Shown piece after piece: positions 10,560 to 20,868 of a stretch of DNA of 64,000 nt (positions are counted from its first letter, which is position 1; each line of letters begins with the position of its first letter). Where the stretch lies: assembly GCF_001641265.1 (NCBI RefSeq), contig NW_020167544.1, positions 434,001-498,000 on the forward strand, in the 5' to 3' direction. Origin of the DNA: Pseudogymnoascus destructans (Eukaryota > Ascomycota > Leotiomycetes > Thelebolales > Thelebolaceae). The position numbers were made by a program, and so were the translations under genes. Below the pieces are notes generated by a model. That model made no database searches. It was not told where the DNA came from and saw only the letters and a program-made list of their open reading frames with translations.

Positions 10560-11977
10560 GCTCAGCGAACGAACTGCGGCAGGCTCCCGGTTCCCCTCGT
10601 GCCTTCCCTTCCCTTCCCTTCCCCCACCCCACACTCCACCAGGGCGCTGCGCTTCACCTTGGTCGCAGCTTTGGCCAAAGAAAGGGTCTACGCAATCTCC
10701 CAAGCAATCCCCTCGTCTGCCAGGGCGGTTTCGGACAGCAGCGAGCAGCGCGGAATTGAGGTCGCGAGTCAATTGGCTACTTGCCGCATACAGACCCATA
10801 TCATCTGGAGATCTAGAGGAACATCATCCGCTGCGATTCGCCTCATTAGACCGGTAGTTGGGTGTCAGTGCAGACATTCTGGAGCCAGTGCCGAGGCCAG
10901 TCTAAACCCGTCTAAACTCGAAACTCGTCTAAACCATCTAAACCAGTGGGCGACTGCCTCACCGCCACGTCTGCGTCTTTTCCTGTCAAATACTACGGAC
11001 TCGATACTATCAAATAACGCGGGGGGGCAGCTCTTGGATGACCCGCTCGAGTCGTCTTGGGACTATCACGACTATCCATCCACATCCACATCCACATCCA
11101 AGACCTCACAAACGACCCCGCTGGCCGCATCATCAACCTCGCCGTCATTACCTCACCTACCATCCTCACCCATCCTCACCCATCCTCACCGACCCTCACC
11201 CATCCTCACCGACCCTCACCGACCCTCACCGACCCTCATCGACCATCACCGACCCTCACCTACCATCCTCACAACCATCCTCACAACCATAACAACAACA
11301 ATAACAACATCATCGTTTCCTGCTGGTCCGTTTTTACCCTGCTATACCGCCCCAATTCATCCGCAGCCCGCCAAATCGCCGAAACCACCGTCAACACATT
11401 ACCACATCACCACATCAAATCACCACATCACAACATCACAACATCACCACATCACCACTCATTACGACGCATTCCCATAGTCAGCTTTATACGGTAATTC
11501 CTCATCGCCACCGCCGCCCGTTCTAGCGAAAATCTTCCCGCCTTTCGCCTTCATTCCCGCCTAATCGCTCACTAAGTCTCTCTTCCAATCGGCCATTCGC
11601 CCTTCCGATAGCTTACCAAGCACCCTTCCATCGCTCTCCCCGACGGAATCTGTCACTTTACAAACGCCCGCCCTGGCCCGAACCGTTGAGTGACGTTCAT
11701 TCAGGGACTCGGCCAGTCTGTTTGCCTCCCATATAAGTGCTCACTCTTGCCACTTCATTGACCTTTGTACTCCTTCACTTCAACAACACATCTACACCTA
11801 CACACGACCATCCCTATAACCACCCATCTCAACTATCTCCATCGACATATACGATACCGCCACCCTTCGATAAGTCTCCCAACCCCTCAAGACCACACCG
11901 ATCGATACCCCTACCTGCGATGAGATAGCGAAAACAGGCTGCCCGATTCCGAGCACAACTATAATCACACACATTCG
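10560..11977. other. Low-complexity region upstream of the J-domain gene
   Basis: The stretch has CCACAT hexamers (11083-11101), a CCTCACC-based 12-mer repeat (11160-11290) and ACATCACC repeats (11398-11460). A long open frame from 10599 to 11480 is explained by this composition. The last 300 bp before 11978 are CT/CA-rich, as in fungal 5' leaders. Confidence 0.5.
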
Positions 11978-13846
11978 ATGTCTCTCCCTCTCCCCCCCGA
12001 TCCCTACAAGGCCCTCGGCGTAGCCAAGGATGCCGCCATCTCAGAGGTCAAGAGCGCCTACAGGAAACTCGTGCTCAAGTGCCATCCGGATAAGGTGCAG
12101 GACCCGACCCTGAAGGCCCAGAAGCAGGATGAGTTCCAGAAGGTACAACAGGCCTACGAGCTCCTCACCGATGACACCAAGCGCACCGAATACGATGAGA
12201 AGATGAGGATGTTCGTTTTCCGGGATACACTGAGGTCGCAGGCACCCAAGAGCAGTCCGCAGAGCGCGAGATCGTCACCGCAAACCCATAACCCCCCTGT
12301 GTTCGATTACGAGGTCAGGACAGCGGAGCCGAGGTTGTCGAGGTTTAAGACTTCAAGGGCGCCATCACCCGTCAGGGTGTATGCGACCGCGAGGCCTGCA
12401 TCGTTTGAAGATGACCTGCCACCGAGGATGTACGACGTGGGATCGGGACCCAGGTCCGCAAGGAAAGCGGCGAGTTACGAGGACCGGAAGGCGCCCTCAA
12501 GGGAAGACGAGAGGCACCAGAGACTCGGCGAGGAGCGTGAGCGCCAGCGCCGAGAGAAGGACCTCAACAAGAAGAACCTGAGCGCGTCGAAGAAGTCGCG
12601 CGACAAGGAGCGCAGGAAGGGCGTCGAGGAGAAGACGAGCAGCCGCCGCACACCCTTCATCGTTGACGGGGACCACTCCGACGAATTCCCGTCACCGCGC
12701 TCCGAGCGTCGCTCGGGCAAAAGGTCCGACGACAAGATCCGCGTCACCATGAAGGGCGGCGAGACCAACGAGTTTATCGTCACCGAACGTACACGCAAAC
12801 TCCAACAGACCAACGAGAGTGCCGCGCAGTACATTCTGAAGTCGAAGTCAAAGGGGAAGAGCCCCGAGGCTGAGTTCCGTCCCCCAACCATCCGGCGCTC
12901 GGAGACATACCACTCTCCGCCGTACGCCACGCGTTACCCAGTTCCGCCCCCACAAACCTACATCGAGGCCGACTCGGAGGACGATTCCCGCCGCTCCTCT
13001 GCCCGCCCTCGCTCTCGCCGACCTTCTGACGCTCTCCCCCCACGCATCCCCCTAGGAAACGAGCCCTACATCATCACCGCTGACCCCTCCTCCCGCAAAC
13101 CTTCTCTCCAATCTCATTCCTCGGCGCCCCCTCTCGTTGCCGAACCACGCCGCAAGGAACCCCAGCGCGCCCAAACAATACAATCAGACTACACTCGCCG
13201 CTCGCCCGCTTTGGCCGTGCCCCCACCACCCCTCCCACGCGCCGCAACCTTCAACGGCGAGAAACCTCGACCCCATCGCGCCCAAACCGAATATTACCCC
13301 CCCTCCTCCGACTCCTCCGACTCCGACTCTGACGGTCACGTCCGCTACGCCAGCCCCTCGCGGGCCCCACGCACCAGCCCCCCCATCCAGACTGGCACCC
13401 AAAAGCGATACGTCGTGGAAAAGTCTCGCGCAGTTCCTGTCGCCCGCTCCTCTCATCGCAAGGTTCTCCGCGACGACTCCTTTGTATCAGGACGCGACCG
13501 CAGCGAAAGCCCCCGCGGCACTCCCTCCCGCGTTCCTGACCGCCCACCCCTCACCCGCTCCAGCACATCGTCTGCCCGAGCTAGCTCATCCGCTCGCGGC
13601 AGCTCCCGCGCACCGACCTACTACGCACCCCCCACCGACGACGCGCCGCCGAGATCAAAGCGTGACGTCCCGAGGGGTGTGCAGCAGCAGTCTAGCCCGG
13701 GCGGCGGATCGTTCTTTGGCGAGGTCAAGTACGCGCCTGCGTTTCGCCCGGAGGATGTCACTTATGGCGAATATTATCGCCCCGGACAGACCACGGATTA
13801 CTATCCGCAGTCACGACGGGGAGAAGCTGCTGCTGCGTATGCGTAG
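11978..13846 (+). CDS. J-domain (DnaJ) protein with long disordered tail
   Basis: This is a single open frame of 622 residues. Residues about 7-72 form a J domain: PYKALGV, a basic helix II, the HPD motif at residues 36-38, and the FQKVQQAYELLTD helix. J domains stimulate Hsp70 ATPase activity, so the protein is probably an Hsp70 co-chaperone. The rest is low complexity: an Arg/Lys/Glu-rich stretch that could be coiled coil or RNA-binding (about 165-215), then Ser/Pro/Arg-rich sequence with many SP and RS pairs. There is no Gly/Phe region, zinc finger, signal peptide or membrane segment, so it is a type III (class C) J protein. The start is the first ATG and places the J domain at the N-terminus. 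Its Hsp70 partner cannot be told from sequence. Confidence 0.85.
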   Translation: MSLPLPPDPYKALGVAKDAAISEVKSAYRKLVLKCHPDKVQDPTLKAQKQDEFQKVQQAYELLTDDTKRTEYDEKMRMFVFRDTLRSQAPKSSPQSARSSPQTHNPPVFDYEVRTAEPRLSRFKTSRAPSPVRVYATARPASFEDDLPPRMYDVGSGPRSARKAASYEDRKAPSREDERHQRLGEERERQRREKDLNKKNLSASKKSRDKERRKGVEEKTSSRRTPFIVDGDHSDEFPSPRSERRSGKRSDDKIRVTMKGGETNEFIVTERTRKLQQTNESAAQYILKSKSKGKSPEAEFRPPTIRRSETYHSPPYATRYPVPPPQTYIEADSEDDSRRSSARPRSRRPSDALPPRIPLGNEPYIITADPSSRKPSLQSHSSAPPLVAEPRRKEPQRAQTIQSDYTRRSPALAVPPPPLPRAATFNGEKPRPHRAQTEYYPPSSDSSDSDSDGHVRYASPSRAPRTSPPIQTGTQKRYVVEKSRAVPVARSSHRKVLRDDSFVSGRDRSESPRGTPSRVPDRPPLTRSSTSSARASSSARGSSRAPTYYAPPTDDAPPRSKRDVPRGVQQQSSPGGGSFFGEVKYAPAFRPEDVTYGEYYRPGQTTDYYPQSRRGEAAAAYA

Positions 13847-14854
13847 GAGCTGGCTTCTTTCCTGGGTCTTCTTCTGCCGAGTCGGGATCTGAGGATCAAC
13901 GGTGGAGACGGACCTTCGAGTCCACAAAGTGAGAGACCGAGCATTTGATCTCTTTCGCACTTGTTTTTTTTCGATTTCTTCGATTCAAACCCATGTATAT
14001 CCAACAAATAACGCAGTAACGGCCGAAACCTCTACTACCTTTTATTACTATGTATTGTTTCGCCACTTGTTTTCCTTTTTATTCATTCTAGCATTTTCAC
14101 GACGAGCAACAGGCAGCAGCGGCGGCACAGCACGACGCAGCATGGCGCAGCACACACACACACGCACTGGGAACGGACACGGGACAGGAGGGATTGGACG
14201 GAGAGCCACAGCGTGGCATTTTCTCTCGCTTTGTTTTTGCATTGGATGGACGGATGGGATGGGTGGGTAGGAAGGCGTTTGGATTGGCTTGGGATTGGGA
14301 TTGGACCAGATCGGTACCCTTCCGTTTGATGAACTTATTAACGGCCGTTTTTTGCGTCGTATTGATGAGTTTTTTCGACTTTTTTTTTGTAGTTAACTCT
14401 TTTTTTGCTGTTTAGTGGTGGTGGAGGTGGAGGGGAGGAGATAAGAAGTTGGTGGAGGAAGGAGACAGAGGTGGTTGGTGGCGGGGGTAGAGAGAGAAGT
14501 GAGTGGATGTGGACTTGACTTGTCTATTTATCTCTCGAAATTAAATCCATTCTGTAGTAATTTTGGTCCTGATTAAGTTTCGTGAGAACTCGTCCATGTT
14601 CGAAATAACCTTGGCTCTGTCTACTACCTCGCCACATACACAGCATCACGCAATCTGTAGTCCCTCGCTCATATTATACTCGAGGTTTATGCTTAATATT
14701 TTAGATGTCCCCCCCCCCACCCCCCCCCTTCCCTCCCTTACCATCTTGACATGCCCACCTGCCCTCTCACAGCACATCCCCAAATCCAAATCTACACAAC
14801 CATCCCTTCAAAACGCTCAATGCAACATCCAATCCTTCCATTCCTTCACCCACT
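13847..14854. other. Convergent 3' region between the J-domain gene and AP-1 gamma gene
   Basis: Both neighbouring genes end into this stretch. It contains T-rich tracts (14360-14415), a poly-C run near 14710-14728 and no credible gene. Confidence 0.5.
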
Positions 14855-17527
14855 CTACCTCGGCTCCGACCAATCCACCTGCTCCACCAAACTCCCCAAC
14901 GCAGGCGTAGCATACGAAATCTTCAGCCTCAACCGCAACGGCTAAAACACCCCAATCGTTAGCATAACCCTCAACCAGTAGAAAACAGAAAGGAATAATC
15001 AAGACTCACCCCTTTACTCCCCGTAATCCGCATACTCTGCGTCGCCTCCTGCCCCGGCCCCAACTCCCCACTCGTAATCGCATTCAGCGCCAGTTTCTGC
15101 GTCTTCGGCACCGCAGCCTGCAGTCCAACGCCGGACTTTCTATCCGTGAACGACGCGTTCGCGAAGCGCGCGGTTACTAGCACCACGCCCTCGGCGTTGC
15201 GCTGCACTTGCAGCGTCACGTTGAGGTCGTTCTTGGAGTAGCATGGCAGTACGCCGGCGGGTTGTGGCGATGGCGCCGTTGGGGCGGGAGACATGCTCGA
15301 GAACATGTCGGGGGTGTTTTGGACGATGGGTGATGTCGTGCTGGACGCGCCGAAGAGGTTCCTGATGTCGTTGACGTTGCTGCCGGACTTCGCGGACGGC
15401 GCAAGCGAGGTAGTCCCGCCGAGGATATCAGCGAGGAGGTCAGTGTTCTGTTGGCCGACCATCGCGGCACCTAGGTCGGCCTGTGGCGCACCGCTATCAT
15501 CGCCCATGAGGTCGAAAAGCAGGTCCTCGCTGGCGTTCTTCTTGGCGGGCGCGGAGCGGCGGTTAGCAGCAGCCGCGCTCTTCTTGGGCTTCTTGGTAGC
15601 CTCGCCGAGCACGCGCGATTCCTCCTTGATCTGCGGCGGAGGCATCTTCTCGAGCACGCCGCGACGGATAGCGTCGTGCGCGAAGAGGTTGCCGTACTCG
15701 ACTGCGCGTTGCTGGACTTCGACGTCGAGACTGCGCGAGTGGCCCGCGAGGATGCGGCGGATCCTGTCGATCTGGGCGGCCTCGGTGAAGCGCGTTGAGA
15801 GCTTCATGAGGGCCGTGATGATGTATTCGTTTGCGGATTGGGTGGCGTAGCTGCTGTTGAGGATGGTCGAGAAGAGGTCGATCACCTCGCCCTCCTTGAC
15901 TTCCTGGACTAGCTCGGCTTCCTCGTAGTTGTCGCCCTTCAGAAGGAGATCGGCGAACTCGCCAATGCACCATGCTCCTCCTAATGTGAGGCCCTCTTGG
16001 GTGATGTCTTTCCTTAGCGCAGTGTATAGTTTTTGCACAACGTATTGCTGTAGGTCTGGAGTTGTAGCAACGAGTCGGATGAACGAGGACAAAATCTGCT
16101 CCTTGACGTAGCTTCCAGCGAGCGAGAGAACACGAAGCATCGTATCCACGTGCCACCTCTTCGATGGCGAGAACCTATCTGCGGCGATACCAATCTGGCT
16201 AGTCATGATCGGCTTAAACTCATTGTCTGCAACCTCCAAGAAAGCGAGTAGTTCCCTAATGAGCACCCTGACGTTACTCTCGTTGATAAGCGTGAAACTC
16301 AAATCGAGAGCTCGCCTTCTAATACTAATATCGGGATCACGCAAGCACTCCAAAATGGTGTTGCGATGTCTTTGGACGGCGTTGGGCTCGATCGCCACGA
16401 CTTTAATAAGAGTATTGAGTGCCACATAACGGATGTTGTTGTCCCTATTCGCCAAAAACTTTCCGAGGATATTAACACCAAGGACGCGAAGTCCTGAGTC
16501 GGCCTCGATATCGAGAATAGTTAAAACGGCTTCATAAAGGATAGAGTTTCCAACGTTCTTTGTAGAATCTGTGTTGGTTGCGACTTGTGCCAGGATGTCG
16601 TTGATATGCTCGCTCGTCTGCACATCGCCGTGTCCCAGAACCCTCAGGAGCTGTAGAATCTTAACTTGTAGGAAGGGGTCGGTGATGCCTGTAACGTCGT
16701 GCTCAGGGGAATATCCAGAGCTGGCCAGTCCTTTCAAAGTCCGTACCAGTTGTCCACTGAGCGGTCGGAACTTCTCAACGATTCCCTCCTCACCGCCCTC
16801 GGCCTCATCAGCCTCGCAAAGGCTGGTAACCAAGGTCAAGCCACACAGCAACACGCCATGGTTGCGGTCTGAAAGGAGGTTGGCAGCTTTATCAACGAAA
16901 TTCTCTTGTAAATCGGGGACCTTTCGGCAAATCCGCATTGCGCATAGGGCCGCTTTCCTCCGAATGTATGGGTTCGCTGTTGAAATGAGGGTCTCGATCT
17001 CGGGGAATAAATCTCTTGACATCTCAACTGACGCAATATTTCCGAGGGTGCACAGAGCCAGCCCAACAACGTATTGGTTCGAGTGGTTCAGGTCGTTCTT
17101 CAAGGAGTTTGTGACGAGCGTCAGAACCTCCTGGTTCTCATCCAAAAGCAGCATCGTTCCTAGGTATCCCAATCGTTTGTCCGCGAATCGAGGGGAGGCC
17201 AGCAGCTTGAGGCATTCGATCTGTCCGAAATGTGTCCGCTCGCCGAGGGTAAAGAGGTATAATAATTTGGCTACATTGTTCCTTCTGTACGATGATTTGA
17301 GTCAGCTCTCGTCCCTATGGAGGCTCATCAAGAGCAACGAACCGAACATTGTGGTCTCCGCTTTCCTCCCTGAAGCTCGCGCGGATAGCTGCACTCTCCT
17401 TCTGAACCACGGCACGCTCGTCGGCGATTGTTTTCGACGCGCGAACATTCCGAATGAACTGCTTCACTAGGTACTTGTCAGCTTCAACCTCAGAGCGAGG
17501 GGCAACTCGTTGCCTACAAGAACTCAT
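14855..17527 (-). CDS. apl4: AP-1 complex subunit gamma (gamma-adaptin)
   Basis: Four exons fit: 17527-17518, 17466-17343, 17284-15010 and 14941-14855, giving 831 residues, the usual length for fungal gamma-adaptin. Exon 1 is only 10 nt (ATG AGT TCT T). Splicing restores the family N-terminus MSSLKQFIRNVRA. The second junction restores HNVR-RNNVAKLLYL and the last gives SKG-PLRLRLKISYATPA. Residues to about 590 are the adaptin HEAT-like trunk. The hinge holds acidic/DLL-type stretches (for example DLLADILGG), and the C-terminal ~110 residues are the gamma ear. The protein is a large subunit of the clathrin adaptor for trans-Golgi/endosome transport, pairing with beta, mu and sigma subunits. 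The gene diverges from the sterol acyltransferase gene across about 540 bp. Confidence 0.93.
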
Positions 17528-18063
17528 CCTGGCTTGTGAAGACCCCGGTCTGGGGCGTAAGTCAGTTCTCCTCTAGCAGATAAGGTCCGGGTCGTCTTCG
17601 CCGTGTTGATTAAACTATCATTTGTAAATAGAAAGGCCGTAAAGTGCGTAGAAAGTGAAGTTTCCCCAGGCGATCATAGGGAGCAACACCTTTCGCTTGT
17701 GGGGGATGGACCACAGCGAAACATTGGGGTTGCATACTAAAGCAGCCAATTGGTGAGGCTCGGAGGTTGTGGCTCAACAATGCCGATGCGCCACATACTC
17801 CACTAAGAGGAATATTCGCTCACCACCCCCATCTATCAGCTATAACAGCTGTTCTATTCTTCTTCATTCAACTATCTGTCTTCACATGGACCATTGATTC
17901 TTCCTTCCCAACACAATTATCGGTCAAGCTCGTCATAAACACGCTGCTTACTATACCGTACGTTACGGTTGAGGGGCGGCAAAAGTATTTGATGATTTGG
18001 CCATTCCACTGTGGCTAGAGACAGGACGCGCTATTTAACAAGCACCTCTCTTTGTATCATAAA
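17528..18063. promoter_or_regulatory. Divergent promoter region of AP-1 gamma and sterol acyltransferase
   Basis: The two genes start at 17527 (minus) and 18064 (plus), so both promoters must lie here or overlap. I see no clear TATA box or known factor site. Confidence 0.45.
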
Positions 18064-19747
18064 ATGGCTTCCACGGCCAGAGCACATATCAATGGAGACC
18101 ACGAAAGCACTGTGCGGCCTCGACTGGGCAAGCCGGCCAATCCGCAGGTCTTACGCATAAAAAGTACAGAATCCATGACAATGGAGACCGCGGAGACAGG
18201 CTCAATCTCTTCACACACAAGGTAACTTTCGCTCCGAGGAAACCATGCCCAGGTGCTCATTTGTCCACAGTGGTCGTTCCACGCCCGTTCCGTCAGATGC
18301 CCCTCCCTCCGTCCAGGTCGTATCGAGCACACGAAAACAAGCCAGAGCAGACGTCCGCCGGCGCCTCTTCCCAACCATAGAGTATGCATCCAGAGTGTCA
18401 CATTTCGACCCCGACAGCGATTATCGAGATTTCCAAGGATTCTTTGTCCTGTTTTGGATTGGCCTGGCAATCATGGCCATTACCACTATGGCGAGAAACA
18501 TGAAGGATACTGGCAATCCTTTCAGACACGAAATATGGCAGCTGTTCACAATTAAGACGTGGGAATTGGCGGTTGCGGACTTTTTCATGTCCGCAACTAT
18601 GTGCATGTCGCTACCGCTACACCGTCTGTTCCGGAGCTTCGACATACTTAGGTGGAAGAATACCGGAATTATCATCCAGAGCCTGTTCGAAGCTGCATGG
18701 TTCTCGATATGGATTGCCGTGCCTTTTCACTTCGAGTGGACGTGGACTGCTCAGGTTTTCCTTGTTCTCCACACTCTAACGCTCCTAATGAAGATGCATT
18801 CCTATGTCTTCTACAACGGCCACCTCAGCGAGGCCGAACGACGCCTCAAGGAACTTGACAAGCCGTCCACAGCCTCTAAAGAGCCCGCATACCAATACCC
18901 CCGGGGGCCCATCTCAGCTGACGACAAGGGGTTTTTCCCCGATATCTCTGACCAGAAACCGGATTTATCTTCCCTGCGTGAGGACTTGGCCCGCGAGCTC
19001 GTATCCCCTCTCGGCAACCAAGCCTACCCCAAGAACCTCACATGGAGAAACTTTATTGATTTCCTCTTCTGCCCAACTCTCTGCTACGAGCTCGAATACC
19101 CACGCACATCCCGCATCCGCTGGGACCAACTCGCCTACAAGATCCTAGCAGTCTTCGGTGTCATCTTCCTACTCACCATCACGTCCGAGGAATTCATTGT
19201 TCCCGTCCTTCAAAATTCAGGCCCGCGCATCCGAGAGGCAACATCAGCCTCCGAAACCCTCCTTGTGCTCGCTGAGACAATAAGCCAGCTCCTCTTTCCA
19301 TTCATGATCACCCTCCTCCTCGTCTTCCTCGTCATCTTCGAGTACGCCCTTGGCGCCTTCGCCGAGATGACCCGCTTCGCCGACCGCCACTTCTATAGTG
19401 ACTGGTGGAATAGCACAGATTGGCTCGAGTTCAGTCGCGAGTGGAATATCCCCGTGCACCACTTCTTCCGGCGGCACGTGTACATTGCGTCGGTACCACA
19501 CATTGGCAAGCCCATGGCGACCCTCATAACCTTCCTTATCTCAGCCATCGGGCACGAGATCGTGATGGCCTGCATTACGAAGAAGATCCGCGGCTATGGG
19601 TTTCTGGCACAGATGAGCCAGCTGCCTATCGTTATGATACAACGCACGAAGTGGAGCAAGGGGAGGAGAGTCTTGAATAATGCAGCGTTCTGGAGCTCGA
19701 TGATTTTGGGACTGAGCATGATCTGCTCACTCTATGTTCTTGTGTAG
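18064..19747 (+). CDS. are2: Sterol O-acyltransferase (ACAT/Are-type MBOAT)
   Basis: Exon 1 (18064-18221) and exon 2 (18271-19747) join across a 49-nt intron (GTAACT...CCACAG) into 544 residues. The protein is a multi-pass membrane-bound O-acyltransferase that esterifies sterols with acyl-CoA in the ER for lipid-droplet storage. The FYSDWWNSTDWLEF motif (about residue 426) and the His in ISAIGHEIV (about residue 479, expected catalytic His) are present. Hydrophobic segments run from about residue 130 to the end. Sequence after the DWWN motif (EFSREWNIPVHHFFRRHVY, then QLPIVMIQRTK) is closer to fungal Are1/Are2 than to DGAT1, but a diacylglycerol acyltransferase is the alternative. The first ~125 residues are cytosolic and low complexity. 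Confidence 0.85.
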
Positions 19748-19933
19748 GCCTATAAGTTGCCTGTTTTAGTTTTGAAAATACGATACCCCATACCCCCTTT
19801 GATATTCTAGATGGGATTATTAGATTTGCTTCTTGTATGGCAAAATCCATGATTACATATAACTCACTCAACTCTCCATTGAATTTTCAATATCTCCGTT
19901 ATTTTATGAAAATATATTAAACTAACGTGGTTT

Positions 19934-19967
19934 ATCAGCATGCGGCGCATATCAGCATGCGGCGCAT
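19934..19967. repeat. Two tandem 17-mers at the left side of a pogo-like relic
   Basis: ATCAGCATGCGGCGCAT occurs twice head to tail (19934-19950 and 19951-19967). A different 15-mer, AGCGAAAGCGCCAAA, occurs twice with the same 17-bp spacing on the other side of the relic (20706-20720 and 20723-20737). These may be subterminal repeats of the element. Confidence 0.6.
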
Positions 19968-20010
19968 TTTTCGCTAATTCCCAACCCATCAACTTAAACA
20001 CGCGATTTTT

Positions 20011-20570
20011 TTGTTTAATATGTCTGTTCTAACTAAAGAAGCTCGTATTATTATAGCAATGGAAGCTATTCAAACCTCTACGAAAAAACTAAGCTGTCGA
20101 GCAGCTGCTAAACGCTACGAAGTCCCTCAAACTACACTACGTGCTCGAATGACCAGCCGACCTTCTCGATGTAATTATCGACTAGTAGCTTAAAATTTGA
20201 CCGACTTAGAGGAAATATCACTTCTTCGATACATATTAGATAAGGATGAAAGAGGATTTGTGCCCTAGCTAGCTAATGTGGAAGATATGGCAAATTTGAT
20301 TCTAGAATCTCGAGGAAGACAACGTGTTAGAAAGCTCTAGGCACATCGATTTGTACAACGACATCTAGAGTTAAAGACGCGTTTCAATTACGTTTACAAC
20401 TTTCAAAGGGCCTTATGTTAAGCTTATTAGAGGATGGTTCTAGCTAGTGGAAAATATACAGGCGAAATATGGGATTTAGGATTACAATTCTATAACTTTA
20501 ACGAAACTGGGTTTATAATGGGTGTTATTTGCCCTAGGATGGTTGTTACACATACTAATCGACTTAACAG
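20011..20570 (+). pseudogene. Decayed Fot1/pogo-type transposase
   Basis: The first 60 codons encode a helix-turn-helix of the type used by pogo/Fot1 transposases (EARIIIAMEAI, then LSCRAAAKRYEVPQTTLRAR). Beyond the stop near 20193 the frame continues through several stops with recognisable pieces such as LESRGRQRVRKL and the first catalytic-Asp region YNFNETGFIMGV, in which Asn replaces the usual Asp. No intact DDE domain remains. Cut-and-paste transposition is known for the family; this copy is dead. Confidence 0.65.
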
Positions 20571-20868
20571 CAGAGTTAGCACAAATAATCATAATAATCA
20601 TGAATATTCATGATTATCACATGATGTTAGAATCACGTGGCCTAAGTAATTATCTAGTATAGTAGAAAAGGAAACCAAATATATATTAATCTAACGTACA
20701 TGTATAGCGAAAGCGCCAAACAAGCGAAAGCGCCAAAATGATGCGGTGACCAAACCCCCCAACTAAATGTTAAATTGTATCCCCATAGGAGCCTCAAATT
20801 GTAATATGAGGAACTCGGGAAAAAAAGGGGTGGTTATACCTGGGCTGGTGATAATAGTACGTCAGTCA

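Noticed and set aside
10599..11497. 293- and 146-codon ORFs upstream of the J-domain gene
   Set aside because: His/Pro/Thr/Ser-rich translations of simple CCTCACC and CACATCA repeats; no domain, and overlapping frames are equally open.
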